64,000 nucleotides of DNA from Allobaculum sp. Allo2. GTDB taxonomy: Bacteria; Bacillota_I; Bacilli_A; Erysipelotrichales; Erysipelotrichaceae. The notes beneath the pieces were generated by a model. That model saw only the letters and a list, made by a program, of their open reading frames with translations, did not search any database and was not told the origin of the DNA. The number at the start of each line of letters is the position of its first letter. Position 1 is the first letter of the stretch. Where the stretch lies: the NCBI RefSeq assembly GCF_022701175.1, contig NZ_CP078088.1, positions 2,046,001-2,110,000 on the forward strand, given 5' to 3'. A program made the position numbers and the translations under genes. Shown piece by piece: positions 30,802 to 41,903 of this stretch.

Positions 30802-32206
30802 TTACCTGGCGTCGAACGCTTTGCCTTCAGCTTTCCATCCGTTATTGGAAAGGAAGCTGTATTCGTTCTGATCGGTGGTGAAATGGTGTGCGCCGGTTCT
30901 TGCGTTCGGGTTATACAGACGATATACGTTCTGGAACGCGTCGCTGGCCTGCGGAGCACTCCAGATTACGCCTTCGTTTCTCCAGCCGACAGAAACGAGG
31001 AACCTGGCTTCATTCTGATCGACCGTGTAATGATGGTCGCCGACATTCGGGTTGTAGAGACGGTATACTTCGGTGAGATTTTCGCCTTCCGCATTTCTCC
31101 AGGCAACCCCTTCATACGTCCAGCCGACGCGGGAAAGGAACGCGGTTTCGTTGGCGCTCTTCGTATAGAGGTGTTCGCCGGAGTTTGGATTGTATACGCG
31201 GTAAACCGGCGTTTCAATGAAGTTATCCCCGTGCCGTCTTCGTTTTCTAAAGCATGGTCCGCATAATCGAGAACGGACAGCGTCATCGCCACACCGCCGC
31301 CGATTCCGGACTGTTCACCGGTGATCCGATCTTCGTAGCTGTAGCCGTATACGCCTACGGCTTCATCGCGGCGATTGAGCATTGGCGAACCGCTCTGTCC
31401 GCCGCTGGCGGATGTGTCATGTTCCAGGAACGGGCCGTCCATGTACGAATAGGTTCCCCAGTCTTCATACTGGTTTGTCTCATTGGAAACGCCTCGAACT
31501 TCTGCAGGATAGCCGGACACGTGAACGGGACCTGTTCCCGATGGGGAATTCAAACGGATAAAGGATCCGTCGGTCAGCGGCGAAGGAAACTGCACGAGCG
31601 CAAAATCGTAAATGAAGGAGTCTTCTTCACTCGTGGACGGATCCTGATACAGCGCGGGCATCGAATAGCGGGAGACTTCCTCGTCGGAATCGTAGCGGGC
31701 GAACGGATAAAAGTCTCCATTGACCGCCGGCTCCACAACCAGACGGGTTACAATACCATAGCCGCCTTCTTCCGGTCGGGCAAACAGGCAATGGGCGCAT
31801 GTCATCATTTCGGTCGGGGAAACCATGTAGCCGCTGCCCACAAAGTATTCTTCTTCGCCATGGGCGTTTTCAAAGGTCATGTACAGCTTGCAGATGGCAT
31901 TGTACGGAAACTGTGTCGTATCGCTGACTGTCGTGCGGTCATCGATCCAGCTGGCTTTTTGCGTTCGGAAAGCGGGAGCCGTTCGAGCAGAATGTCACTG
32001 CCCTCGCGGGTTTCCTTTTCAAACGTTTTCGGGCGAATAAACTCGAAGGTGTTTTTCGTTCTGGCACGGCGGCTGGAGCCAATCTGGTTCACCGTTTCTG
32101 CCGGACGCGTATCCACGTCGGATTCTGCAGCCAGAATTGGAGCTGCCGGCAGCAGGGCGCAAAGCGATGCGCTCAATACAGCGCTCAGGGTTTTACTGCG
32201 TTTCAT
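30802..32206 (-). CDS. Secreted V8-type serine protease with three DUF5648 repeats
   Basis: About 468 residues. Signal peptide (TLSAVLSASLCALLPAAPILAAE), a pro-region, then a chymotrypsin-fold S1B/glutamyl-endopeptidase-like domain: His in VSPTEMMTCAHCLF, Asp in IYDFALVQFPSPL, Ser in ASGGQSGSPMLN. The C-terminal third is three DUF5648-type repeats of about 45 residues, each reading 'VYR(L/V)YNPN..(G)..(H)(H/L)(Y/F)T ... FL...GW..EG'. These are cell-wall or glycan-associated modules in other secreted Firmicute proteins. SD AGGAG is 8 nt before ATG 32206. Frame breaks at A5 near 31956-31960 (giving RKKASWIDDRTTVS) and at G4 near 31228-31231 (giving DGTGDNFIETPVYRV). Role in host-protein or peptide processing is inferred. 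Confidence 0.82.
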
Positions 32207-32516
32207 CTCTTTTTCTCCTGTTCATAATTTTGCTTCTCAGAAAGGCGGCAGGATTGCCCTTCTGCCTTCTTTCCCCAAATCCAAAGCTGTGACAAATACA
32301 AATCCAAATCGTACGTTCGAATCGAAAAAGAACGCAAGCCGTCTGGTTCAGTCTGTCGGTGTATTTATATAGATTCGGTATAAGTTATGGCCATGGTAAC
32401 ACTAATGGAACAACTTTTTCACAATCCCTGGGAAATCTGATGAAATGAGACAAAAACTGAATCGGAAGGTTCAAATGCATCCATTCGTTTTTATTTTTCA
32501 CATCATGAATATTTGT
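32207..32516. other. Non-coding gap before the protease gene
   Basis: 310 nt, AT-rich near 32350-32400 (TATTTATATAGATT), where the protease promoter must lie; I cannot fix a -35/-10 pair with confidence. No clear terminator for the LysR gene was found. Confidence 0.3.
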
Positions 32517-33402
32517 TTATTCGCGCAGATCCAGAATCATTTTTTCGAGAGCCCTGGCGGCCCGACTCATCGGGACATCCCGGTTTCTGGCCAGATAAAT
32601 GGAGCGCGGCGGAATCGTTTCGACCAGCGAGAGCGTACAGAGATCTCCCGTCTGTGCCTCTTCGCTAAGAAATTCCTGCGGCACAAAGCCGACGCCAAGA
32701 TGATTGCGCACCACCGGCAAAATCTGATCGGTTGCCGCCACTTCAATATCGGGATTCAGATGCAGATCGTATTGGGCAAACACCTCTTCGTAAAACTGCC
32801 GGGTAGCCGTCTCGCTGCCCAGTACAATGAGAGGCATCTGGCTCAGATCCGAAATAGAAAGCGGCTGTTCGATCGATCTGGCCAGTTTTTTCGAACAGAC
32901 GGCACAGTCCTGAAAGTCGCGCAGACGGACCCATTCGATCTGACTGGCCGGATGGCATGGGCTGGTGATGACCGCCAGATCCGCGAATCCGTTTTCTAAG
33001 GCGGACAGTGCCTGCGGCGTCGTATGATTAGAAATTCGAATCTGGATTTGCGGATAGCGCGAGCGAAAGGCATTTAAAACCGGAAGGAGCAGACAGCGAA
33101 GGGCCACTTCGCTGGCCGCAATCGAAACGGCGCCGGCTTGCAGCGCGCTCATTTCCTGCAGTTCGTTCTGGGCTGCCTGAATGTGTTCCATCGCAATTCT
33201 GACATGCGCATACAGCCGTTCTCCCTCGGGGGTGAGTTTTACGCCTTTATGAAAGCGGATAAAAGATCGCATCCAAGACTTTGTTCGAGCGATTTTATGA
33301 CGCGCGAAACGTTTGGCTGATTGCTGAAAAGATGTTCAGCCGCTCTGGTCAGACTGGAATATCTGGCGACGCAGTAAAAATCCGATAATACTCAAAATTC
33401 AC
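32517..33402 (-). CDS. LysR family transcriptional regulator
   Basis: About 295 residues. The N-terminal winged helix-turn-helix becomes clear only after two repairs: FEYYRIFTA, then VARYSSLTRAAEHLFSNQPNVSRVIKSLEQSLG with FHKGVKLTPEGERLY, the classical LysR motif. The effector domain follows (GAVSIAASEVALRCLLLPVLNAFRSRYPQIQIRI ... GVGFVPQEFLSEE). Breaks lie near 33371 (ACTGCGTCGCC) and at T4 near 33258-33261 (giving CDLFIRFHKG). The start is uncertain: GTG 33402 is the last possible in-frame start, and no strong SD is seen. It is divergent from the second MATE gene with a 19-bp palindrome between them, the usual LysR arrangement. Confidence 0.85.
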
Positions 33403-33489
33403 CGCATTTTTTCTTTTTCAGACGGTTCTGAACGTCTGGGTTTCTTTTGGTCATGGCTTTTTCTCCCGACTGGCTTTCTATTTCATAAA

Positions 33490-33508
33490 CCATATCAATT
33501 TGATATGG
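33490..33508. promoter_or_regulatory. 19-bp palindrome between LysR and MATE genes
   Basis: CCATATCAA-T-TTGATATGG is perfect. Its right half contains TTGATA, which can serve as -35 for the rightward gene with TACAAT (33521-33526) at a short 15-nt spacing. This fits an operator of the divergent LysR regulator. Confidence 0.6.
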
Positions 33509-33614
33509 CTTGAATATCAATACAATATTTTACATATGGCTTTTCTTCTGGATAATGAGTAACGGGTTTGAAAAATCCTTTAAGAAAGGTATGGAAAGAA
33601 AGGAATTGAAACGT

Positions 33615-35013
33615 ATGAACAAGGATCTGACGGTCGGAAAACCGTCGAAAGTGCTCTGGCAGTTCTGTCTTCCCCTGTTTGGAAGCATTCTGTTTCAGCA
33701 GCTTTACAATATCGCCGACAGTTTTGTCGCCGGACGATTTATTGGCGAAAACGCGCTGGCCGCAGTCGGCAACAGCTACGAAATCACGCTCATTTTCATC
33801 GCGTTCGCGTTCGGATGCAATATCGGCTGCTCGGTCGTCGTCTCCCGTCTGTTCGGCTCGAAGCAGTACCGGGATTTAAAAACGGCTGTCACGACAACGA
33901 TTGCCGCCAGCGGCGTGCTTTGTGCGGTACTCATGCTGATCGGTTTTGTCGGCTGTCAGTTTCTGCTCGAGCTGATCAACACGCCGCAAAGCGTCATGGC
34001 CGATTCCATGGTGTATCTCGACATTTACTGCCTGAGTCTTCCCTTTGTCTTTTACTACAATGTTGCGACCGGCATTTTCTCGGCGCTGGGCGATTCCAAA
34101 ACGCCGTTTCTTTTTCTGGCCGGTTCTTCCTTAAGCAACATCGCCGTCGATATTTTGTCTGTAACGGCCTTTGACATGGGCGTAGCCGGTGTGGCCTGGG
34201 CGACGCTGATCTGCCAGGGTGTCAGCTGCGTGCTCGCCATTGTATATGTCTTCAAGCGGCTTCATACACTTCCTCATTCGGGAAAAGCCCCTTCTTTTCC
34301 TGGCGCATTCTTCAGCAGATTTCCGTCATCGCCATTCCAAGCATCCTCCAGCAAAGCTTCATTTCGGTCGGCAACATCGTGATTCAGGGCGCGATCAACG
34401 GGTTTGGCGCCAGTGTCATGGCCGGCTACAGCGCTTCGATCAAGCTGAACAATCTGGTCATCACCTCTCTGACGACGCTTGCCAACGGTATTTCCAACTA
34501 TACGGCGCAAAACATCGGCGCAAACAAGCTTCATCGCATTCGCGCCGGCTTCAACGCCGGGCTTCGTCTAGTCTGGGGCATCTGCCTTCCCTCTTTCTGG
34601 CGTACTTTTTCATCGGCGACCGGCTGCTTCTGCTCTTTCTCCAGCATCCAAACGGCGAAGCGATGCAGACGGGCATCGAAATTTTACGCATTCTTTCTCC
34701 GTTCTACTTCATCGTTTCCGCCAAGCTCGTCGCCGACGGCATTTTACGCGGAGCGGGCCAGATGGGAAAATTCATGATTTCCACGTTTGCGGATCTGATT
34801 TTGCGCGTCGGTCTGGCACTCATTCTTTCCGCCACCGCTCTCGGTTCAACCGGCATCTGGCTGGCGTGGCCGTTTGGCTGGTCGGCCGGTGCCGTTCTTT
34901 CCCTGCTCTTTTACCGCAATGGGCCCTGGTTTAAACACGGTAAGTACGAAGAAGGAAACGATACCCTCGAAGACGAAATCGAAGCGACCGAAACCGAGCT
35001 GGCGATTGAGTGA
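33615..35013 (+). CDS. MATE family efflux transporter (second)
   Basis: About 466 residues, 12 expected helices. The N-terminal repeat has LWQFCLPLFGSILFQQLYNIADSFVAGRFIG and NIGCSVVVSRLFGSKQYRDLK. The second repeat starts at ISVIAIPSILQQSFISVGNIVIQGAINGFG and continues LRILSPFYFIVSAKLVADGILRGAGQMG. ATG 33615 has GAAAGGAATTG upstream, so the in-frame sequence before it is probably untranslated. Frame breaks at A4 near 34284-34287 (giving SGKSPFFSWRILQQIS) and near 34571 (giving LRLSLGHLPSLFL) each need one base. It is only distantly similar to the MATE protein at 9367, so it is not a recent duplicate. Substrate unknown. Confidence 0.9.
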
Positions 35014-35036
35014 GGCAGGTTTTCTTCCAAACGAAA

Positions 35037-35080
35037 AATGCAGTTTCGCGGATTTTGCGTCCGTCGAAACTGCATTTTCT
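35037..35080 (+). terminator. Terminator of the second MATE gene
   Basis: AATGCAGTTTCG (35037-35048) / CGAAACTGCATT (35065-35076), perfect 12-bp stem, then TTCTTTT. A second hairpin ATCGAGGA/TCCTCGAT at about 35127-35149, without a T run, lies nearer the fhs stop. Confidence 0.9.
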
Positions 35081-35188
35081 TTTGCGTATTGAATTTGAAT
35101 TCTTGGTCCCTTCGAAGATCGATTTCATCGAGGATCGGTTTCCTCGATCCAGTTTCGTATCTTCGTTAGGCTGCGAGAATTATTTGGC

Positions 35189-36856
35189 TTAGAACAGCCC
35201 TTTGATCTTGCCGTTTTCGTCGATGTCCATATCGAGCGCGCTTGGATGCGGCGGCAAACCCGGCATCGTCAGAACCTTGCCCGTCAGAGCAACCACAAAT
35301 CCGGCGCCCAGAGACGGACGCAACTCACGCACGGTAATAGCAAAGCCTTTCGGTGCGCCCATGCGTTTAGGATCGTCGGTCAGAGACATCTGCGTCTTGG
35401 CCATGCAGACGGGCAGCTTGTCCCAGCCGTATTTCTTGAATTCTTCGATCTGCGCTTTGGCTTCGTCGGTGAATTCGACATGATCGGCGCCATACACTTT
35501 TTGTGCGATGGTCGTGATCTTGTTTTCGATCGAATCCTTTTCGTCGTAAAGTACGTGGAAGTCGTTTTCCTGATCGCAGAGATCCACTACCTTTTCGGCC
35601 AGATCGAGCGCGCCTTCGCCGCCTTTGGCCCATACCTGGGAAAGGGAGAGCGGATGACCGTTTTCGTTGCACCATGCTTCGAGTGCCGCAATTTCAGCCG
35701 GCGTATCGGATTCGAACTGGTTGATGGCGACAATGCACGGCAGTCCAAACTGATGGATCGTGTCGATGTGCTTAGCCAGGTTGGCACAGCCTTCCAGCAT
35801 AGCCGGAATGTTTTCTTCCTTGAGATCTTCAAAGGCTACGCCGCCATGCTGCTTAAGAGCACGGATCGTAGCAACAAGAACAACGGCGTTTGGATGAAGA
35901 TCGGCCAGACGGCACTTGATATCGAGGAACTTTTCCGCGCCGAGATCCGCGCCAAATCCGGCTTCGGTTACGACGTAATCAGCCAGTTTCAGCGCCGTTT
36001 TCGTTGCGATAACGGAGTTGCATCCGTGAGCGATATTCGCGAACGGGCCGCCATGAACGAGAACCGGGTTGTGTTCGAGCGTCTGTACGAGGTTTGGCTT
36101 CACGGCGTCTTTCATGACCATAGCCATGGCGCCTTCACACTTCAGATCACGGACATAGACCGGATCGCCGGAATGGTTGAAGCCGATGAGCATGTCGCCA
36201 AAGCGCTTTTTCAGATCCATCAGATCGTCCGCCAGACAGAGCGCGGCCATGATTTCGGAGGCAACAGTAATGTTGAAACCGTCCTTGCGTTCGATGCCGT
36301 TGACTTTGGAACCCATGCCGATTTCAATTTCGCGCAGGGTGCGGTCATTCATGTCGAGGCAGCGCTTGAACGTAATGCGATCCTTGTCGAGATCGAGTTC
36401 GTTGCCCTGATACATATGGTTGTCGATCATCGCGCAAAGCAGGTTGTTCGCGGTCGTGATCGCATGCATGTCGCCGGTAAAGTGCAGGTTCAGATCTTCC
36501 ATTGGAACAACCTGAGCATAGCCGCCGCCAGCCGCGCCGCCTTTCAGACCGAAAACCGGACCTAAGGACGGTTCGCGCAGGGCGATCATCGTTTTCTTGC
36601 CTAAACGATTGAGGGCATCGCCAAGACCGACGGTCGTGGTGGATTTGCCTTCGCCGGCTTTCGTCGGGTTGATGGCGGTAACGAGAATGAGCTTGCCGTC
36701 TTTATTTTGGGAAAGATCGAGCGTATTCAGATCGATTTTTCCTTTCGTTTTTCCATACGGTTCAATTGCATCGAGATCGATGTCCGCTTTTGCGGCAATG
36801 ACATCAATCGGTTCCAGGACGCATTCCTGTGCAATTTCCAGATCGCTTTTAGCCAT
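35189..36856 (-). CDS. fhs: Formate--tetrahydrofolate ligase
   Basis: Makes 10-formyltetrahydrofolate from formate, ATP and tetrahydrofolate; 555 residues, full length and unbroken. The P-loop-like [19 protein letters not shown] lies near residue 65. Other signatures are [47 protein letters not shown] and [14 protein letters not shown]. Its ATG (36856-36854) overlaps the repaired purD stop TAA by one base, so it is the last gene of the purine operon and likely coupled to purD. 10-formyl-THF is the one-carbon donor for PurN and PurH, encoded just upstream. Confidence 0.97.
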   Translation of the reverse strand: MAKSDLEIAQECVLEPIDVIAAKADIDLDAIEPYGKTKGKIDLNTLDLSQNKDGKLILVTAINPTKAGEGKSTTTVGLGDALNRLGKKTMIALREPSLGPVFGLKGGAAGGGYAQVVPMEDLNLHFTGDMHAITTANNLLCAMIDNHMYQGNELDLDKDRITFKRCLDMNDRTLREIEIGMGSKVNGIERKDGFNITVASEIMAALCLADDLMDLKKRFGDMLIGFNHSGDPVYVRDLKCEGAMAMVMKDAVKPNLVQTLEHNPVLVHGGPFANIAHGCNSVIATKTALKLADYVVTEAGFGADLGAEKFLDIKCRLADLHPNAVVLVATIRALKQHGGVAFEDLKEENIPAMLEGCANLAKHIDTIHQFGLPCIVAINQFESDTPAEIAALEAWCNENGHPLSLSQVWAKGGEGALDLAEKVVDLCDQENDFHVLYDEKDSIENKITTIAQKVYGADHVEFTDEAKAQIEEFKKYGWDKLPVCMAKTQMSLTDDPKRMGAPKGFAITVRELRPSLGAGFVVALTGKVLTMPGLPPHPSALDMDIDENGKIKGLF

Positions 36857-38089
36857 TAGTCCAGATCCTTTCTTCCGATATCGTTTCGATAGAACAGCGC
36901 ATCGGATTTCACATGTTTCAAGTCCGCGTACGTTTTTCCATGGCCTCTTCGAGCGTATCCGCGAGGTTGACGAGCATGAGTACGCGGCCGCCGTTGGTGT
37001 ACAGGTTTCCGTCTTCTCCTTTCGTTCCCATGTGGTAAATCAGAGAATCGGTATCTTCGAGGCCTTCAATCAAGGCGCCTTTGGTGGACGAAGCCGGATA
37101 GCCGGTGGAGGCCAGAACGACACCATGGCTCGTTTTGTCGGTCCATTTCAGTTCCGGTTTTCTGCCATCCATAACATCGAGAATCGCCTGAAGGAAGTCG
37201 CTTTCCAGGCGGCAGAGAATGACTTCGGCTTCCGGATCGCCGAAGCGGGCGTTGAATTCGATTGTCTTGATGCCGTCTTCGGTAACCATCAGACCGCCGT
37301 ACAGAAAGCCGGTAAACGGAACGCCTTCGGCCTGCAGCGCTTTGGCCATCGGCTTCATGATCGCTTCCATCGTGGTGTTGACGAGCTCCGGCGTAATTTT
37401 GCGGACCGGAGAATAGCTGCCCATGCCGCCGGTGTTCGGACCGGTATCGTTGTCGCCTACGCGCTTGTGGTCCTGCGCGCATTCGAGCGGAACGACGAGA
37501 TCGCCGTTAACCAGGGCGATCAGGGAAAACTCAAAGCCTTCGAGATAGTCTTCAATAACGACTGCATTGTCTTCGATCGCAAAGGCGATCTCCAGCGCTT
37601 CAAGCGCATCTTCGATATTCATGGCTACGGTCACGCCTTTGCCGGCTTTCAGACCGTTTTCCTTAATGACGATTGGGGCGCCGTGTTCGAGCACGTAGGC
37701 TTTCGCGGATTCAAGATCGTGGAACGTTTCGTACGCCGCTGTCGGGATATCGTATTTTTCATCAGCGACTTGGCAAAGTCCTTGGACGATTCCACCTGGG
37801 CTGCGCCCTGGGTCGGTCCAAACACTTTGAGATTGCGGGCGAGGAATTCATCCGCCAGGCCGGCAGCCAGCGTATTTTCGGGGCCGACAATGGTCAGATC
37901 GATGCCGTTATTTTGCGCAAAGTCCGCGAGTCCTTTTACGTCATCGGCTTTGATGTTCACGTTTTCGCCGATCTGTCCCATGCCCGGATTGCCCGGTGCG
38001 CAGTACAGTTTTTCGCAAAGCGGCGATTTGGAAGCGGCCAGAGCGAGCGCGTGCTCTCTTCCGCCGGTTCCAATGACGAGTACTTTCAT
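36856..38089 (-). CDS. purD: Phosphoribosylamine--glycine ligase
   Basis: Second step of purine synthesis, ATP-grasp enzyme, about 411 residues. The N-terminus [18 protein letters not shown] is diagnostic. Other landmarks are [59 protein letters not shown] and [16 protein letters not shown]. Frame breaks at T5 near 37757-37761 (coding A5; giving [18 protein letters not shown]) and T5 near 36936-36940 (coding A5). The second gives [21 protein letters not shown] and a stop that overlaps the fhs start, which itself supports the repair. Preceded by purH with a 311-nt gap that contains a hairpin. Confidence 0.95.
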
Positions 38090-38289
38090 AAAATCACCTC
38101 ATATTAGCAGGATCTGCAGAAACTGCAGATAAGTTTTCATTTTAACCGCTCCGCCAGAACGCGGGACGGTCTGGTTTTCATTCAGATCAGACACTCTGTT
38201 CTGGAGACTCTCTTCTCACCTCTGGTTTTCTCCCGGTTTCGCTTTGGAAATTTGTCCGGAAAGACGATGGAAGACGGCCAGAATGAGAG

Positions 38290-38322
38290 ACACAGGGAGC
38301 TGAACGCTTCAGTTCCCTGTGT
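38290..38322 (-). terminator. Hairpin downstream of purH
   Basis: ACACAGGGA (38290-38298) / TCCCTGTGT (38314-38322) with an inner CTGAA/TTCAG stem. The minus-strand tail (CTCTCATTC) is T-poor, so termination may be partial and purD-fhs may be read through. The rest of the 311-nt purH-purD gap shows nothing else I can name. Confidence 0.55.
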
Positions 38323-38400
38323 AAATGGTAAAGGCAGCAGGCCGCGATCAAATCCTCGTCTGGCCCGGTCTGTCTTTGTGAATCCTAAGTTGAGTAAAGA

Positions 38401-39933
38401 TTAGTGCTTGAAGTGACGGATGCCGGTGAAGACCATCGCGATGCCGTGCTGGTTGCATTCGTCGATGCTCAGCTGATCCTTGATGGATCCGCCCGGCTGA
38501 ATGATGGCGGTCACGCCGGCTTTTACCGCTTCTTCCACGGTATCGGGCATCGGGAAGAAGGCATCGGAAGCCATAACGGAACCTTTCGCCTTTTCGCCGG
38601 CCTGTTCGATGGCGATTTTCGCCGCGCCGACACGGTTCATCTGTCCGGCACCGACGCCGATCGTCTGGTTGTCCTTGACGAGAACGATCGCGTTGGATTT
38701 CACGTGCTTTACGATGTTCCAGCCAAAGAGGAGCTGTTCGAGTTCTTCTTCGGTCGGTTTACGGGTTGTCGGGCATGTCAGATCTTCAACGCGCAGGCGA
38801 TGGGTATCCATTTCCTGAACGAGCAGACCGTCGTTGACGTTCGTGTACTTGAGGGTGTTGCTGGGCTCGAGGGTGGTGTCGAGTTCAAGCAGACGGATGT
38901 TTTTCTTGCGAGTCAGAATTTCCATGGCTTCATCCGTAAAGCCCGGTGCAATGATGATTTCCAGGAAGATTTTGGACAGTTTGTCTGCAAGTTCCGCATC
39001 GACTACGTCGTTGAGCGCGACAATGCCGCCGAAGATGGAAACCGGGTCCGCATCGTAGGCTTTATCCCACGCTTCGTTGATCGTGGCGCCGATGCCGACA
39101 CCGCAGGGGTTCATATGTTTCAGGCCGACTGCCGCTTTCTGGCCTTCGAAATCCTTGAGAACTTCGATGGCTGCGTTACCGTCCTGGATGTTGTTGTAGG
39201 AAAGTTCCTTGCCGTGCAGCTGTTTCGCGTTGGCCAGCGAATACTGCGGCTTCATGCCTTTGTAGAAGGCGGCCTTCTGGTGCGGGTTTTCGCCGTAGCG
39301 CAGATCCTGCACTTTATCGAAGGTGATCGTCATGCTTTCCGGGAATTCTTCACCGGTACGTGAAGTCAGGTAGTCAGCGATCATCGCATCGTAGCGTGCA
39401 GTGTGACGGAATACTTTGGCCGCGAGCTTTTCACGGGTATCGAGCGTCGTTTCGCCGTTTTCCTTCAGTTCATTGAGAACTTTGTCGTAGTCGGCTGGAT
39501 CGCAGAGAACCGGAATGAAGCGGTAGTTCTTGGATGCGGAGCGCAGCATGCTTGGACCGCCGATGTCGATGTTTTCGATGATTTCGGCATGGCTTACGCC
39601 TTCTTTCTGTACCGTTTCCTTAAAGGGGTACAGATTGACGCAGACTAAATCGATGTCTTCAATGCCAAGATCGCGGATGGCTTTGACATGTTCCGGATTG
39701 TCGCGTACGCAAAGCAGGGCGCCGTGAACGGCGGGATGCAGGGTTTTAACACGGCCGTCCATAATTTCCGGAAAGCCGGTGACATCGGAAATCGAAATGG
39801 TTTCGATGCCCGCATTTTCAAGAGTCCGACGGGTTCCACCGGTGGAAATGATCTCGTAGCCAAGATCTTTTAATCCCTGGGCAAAATCGGTCAGACCGGT
39901 TTTGTCCGAAACGCTGATCAGTGCTCGTTTCAT
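38401..39933 (-). CDS. purH: Bifunctional AICAR formyltransferase / IMP cyclohydrolase
   Basis: Last two steps to IMP; 510 residues, unbroken. The N-terminal MGS-like IMP cyclohydrolase domain starts MKRALISVSDKTGLTDFAQGL and includes IISTGGTRRTLENAGI, GFPEIMDGRVKTLHPAVHGALL and NIDIGGPSMLRSASKNY. The formyltransferase domain has LRYGENPHQKAAFY, LSYNNIQDGNAAIEVL, LKHMNPCGVGIG, SIFGGIVALN and the C-terminal PGGSIKDQLSIDECNQHGIAMVFTG. It uses the 10-formyl-THF supplied by Fhs. Same strand as purN, about 85 nt downstream of it. Confidence 0.98.
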   Translation of the reverse strand: MKRALISVSDKTGLTDFAQGLKDLGYEIISTGGTRRTLENAGIETISISDVTGFPEIMDGRVKTLHPAVHGALLCVRDNPEHVKAIRDLGIEDIDLVCVNLYPFKETVQKEGVSHAEIIENIDIGGPSMLRSASKNYRFIPVLCDPADYDKVLNELKENGETTLDTREKLAAKVFRHTARYDAMIADYLTSRTGEEFPESMTITFDKVQDLRYGENPHQKAAFYKGMKPQYSLANAKQLHGKELSYNNIQDGNAAIEVLKDFEGQKAAVGLKHMNPCGVGIGATINEAWDKAYDADPVSIFGGIVALNDVVDAELADKLSKIFLEIIIAPGFTDEAMEILTRKKNIRLLELDTTLEPSNTLKYTNVNDGLLVQEMDTHRLRVEDLTCPTTRKPTEEELEQLLFGWNIVKHVKSNAIVLVKDNQTIGVGAGQMNRVGAAKIAIEQAGEKAKGSVMASDAFFPMPDTVEEAVKAGVTAIIQPGGSIKDQLSIDECNQHGIAMVFTGIRHFKH

Positions 39934-40018
39934 TTTTTCTCCTTTATTTTTCTCGAATCAATCTCTGTTCAGGACAGTCGCTTCTGTCCTGAATTTTTGT
40001 GAATTTCTATTCGAAGAC

Positions 40019-40597
40019 TCAGTCTTTTGCCGAAAGAATCTTTACGGCCTCGTTAATGCCTTTATAAAACGTCTCGTATTCCGCAGCGTGCACGGCGGTT
40101 TCCAGCTCTTCCAAGGACCAGTCTGGATTGACCGGCACTTCCTTCTGCAAGATCACCGGACCGGTATCGACGCCTTCATCAATGAAGTGCACCGTAACGC
40201 CGGTCACTTTCGCTTTGGCTTCATAGGCATCCTGAATGGCGTGCGCCCCTTTGAAACTGGGAAGCAGCGCCGGATGCAGATTGACGATGCGGCCTTTATA
40301 TGCGCCTAGCAGCGTATCGGAGACGATTTTCATGTAGCCGGACAAAATGAGCAGATCCGGATTGTACGTTTTGAGCCAGTCTAAAATCTGTCGTTCGTAG
40401 TCGGCTTTATTTTCGCAGTCCTTTAAGGCGATGCATTTGGACGGCAGATTCCAGTTTTTCGCGCGCTCGAGCGCATAGGCGCCGGGCTTGTCGCAAAACA
40501 GCGCGTCGATTTTCACATCGAGGCGGCCGTCCTTCTGTGCTTCCATCAGGGCTTCAAAGTTTGTGCCCGATCCGGAAGCGAACACGACGGCGTTCAT
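40019..40597 (-). CDS. purN: Phosphoribosylglycinamide formyltransferase
   Basis: Folate-dependent GAR transformylase, 192 residues, unbroken. Landmarks: [17 protein letters not shown] (phosphate-binding loop), [34 protein letters not shown] with the catalytic Asn-x-His, and [16 protein letters not shown] with the catalytic Asp. Its start ATG overlaps the purM stop (ATGA), indicating translational coupling. Confidence 0.97.
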   Translation of the reverse strand: MNAVVFASGSGTNFEALMEAQKDGRLDVKIDALFCDKPGAYALERAKNWNLPSKCIALKDCENKADYERQILDWLKTYNPDLLILSGYMKIVSDTLLGAYKGRIVNLHPALLPSFKGAHAIQDAYEAKAKVTGVTVHFIDEGVDTGPVILQKEVPVNPDWSLEELETAVHAAEYETFYKGINEAVKILSAKD

Positions 40598-41631
40598 CGG
40601 TGGAGTTCAACCTTTCCGGAATCCGTCACTTCGCCGATCTCATACGCCGGCTGATCGTGCTCAGCCAGGATGGAAAGAATTTTGTCCTTTTCTTCTTCTG
40701 GAGCGGCGATCACAAAGCCGATGCCCATGTTGAAGACGTTGTACAGTTCCTGCTCGGAAATGGTCGAGCGCTTCGCAATGAAGTCAAAGATGGCCGGACG
40801 TTCAAACGAATTGAGATCGATGGAAACGCCAAGGCCTTCGGGAAGCATTCTCGGAATGTTTTCAAAGAATCCGCCGCCGGTAATGTGAGCCATGCCGTGC
40901 AGATCCGCTTTGCCAAAGAGCGCCTTGACCGGCTTGACGTAAATGCGGGTCGGTTCCAGAAGTACGTCGCCGAGCTTTCTTCCGCCCAGTTCTTCAAAGC
41001 TTTCGTGCGGATCGAGGTGGTTGTCCTTGAACAGCACTTTACGAACGAGCGAGAAGCCGTTGGAGTGAATGCCGGAAGACGGCAGTCCGATCAGGATATC
41101 GCCGGCTTTGACTTTCGTATTGGTCAGCAGGTTTTCACGATCGGCTGCGCCGACGCAGAAGCCGGCAATGTCGTAATGATGAATGTCATACATGTCCGGC
41201 ATTTCGGCGGTTTCGCCGCCGATCAGCGCGCAGTCGGAAAGCTCACAGCCGTCGGCTACGCCCTTGACGATGCTTTCGATGACTTCCGGATAGTTTTTGC
41301 CTACCGCGATGTAGTCGAGGAAGAACAGCGGGGACGCCTGCTGGACGAGTACGTCGTTGACGCACATCGCAACCGCATCGATGCCGATGGTGTCGTGCTT
41401 ATCCATTTCGAAGGCCATCATCAGCTTGGTGCCAACGCCGTCGGTTCCGGATACGAGCACCGGGTCCTTGAACCCGGCTGCCTTTAAGTCAAACATGCCG
41501 CCAAACGCACCGATGGAATCCATGGCGCCAGGCACTTTCGTGCGGGCAACATGGGATTTGATGCGGCGGACACTGTCGTAGCCAGCTTCGAGATCGACGC
41601 CGGCTTCTTTATATTGATCAGCCATTTTCAT
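40594..41631 (-). CDS. purM: Phosphoribosylformylglycinamidine cyclo-ligase (AIR synthetase)
   Basis: 345 residues, unbroken. Signatures: [104 protein letters not shown] and [15 protein letters not shown]. It converts FGAM to AIR with ATP. Between it and purL lies a 270-nt gap without a gene, the position where many Firmicutes keep purF. Confidence 0.98.
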   Translation of the reverse strand: MKMADQYKEAGVDLEAGYDSVRRIKSHVARTKVPGAMDSIGAFGGMFDLKAAGFKDPVLVSGTDGVGTKLMMAFEMDKHDTIGIDAVAMCVNDVLVQQASPLFFLDYIAVGKNYPEVIESIVKGVADGCELSDCALIGGETAEMPDMYDIHHYDIAGFCVGAADRENLLTNTKVKAGDILIGLPSSGIHSNGFSLVRKVLFKDNHLDPHESFEELGGRKLGDVLLEPTRIYVKPVKALFGKADLHGMAHITGGGFFENIPRMLPEGLGVSIDLNSFERPAIFDFIAKRSTISEQELYNVFNMGIGFVIAAPEEEKDKILSILAEHDQPAYEIGEVTDSGKVELHR

Positions 41632-41634
41632 TTT

Positions 41635-41903
41635 CCTTTCTTTATTCCGTGAGGAAGGAATGTTTCGTTGTTGAAATTTTTCTGGTTACTCTGTCCGGGA
41701 TTTCCTCCAGAAGACGATCGCTCGGATGGATCGCTTTGGTCAGCCGGACAGGAGGGCAGGCCAGCCGCCGGCCAGGGATCGCAGTTTGCGATGTCGGATA
41801 TCCGGGTTCAAATCGGACAGGCACGCATTCTGCAATCTGCAGGACAGCAGCTTTTCTTTCTATTTTTATGTGGATTATCGCAAGCGAGGTTTGCAGCGGA
41901 GGG
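41635..41903. other. Gene-free gap between purL and purM
   Basis: About 270 nt. No open frame of meaningful content and no clear hairpin with a T run; no remnant of purF is recognisable. An SD-like AAAGGAA precedes purM at its edge. Confidence 0.4.
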
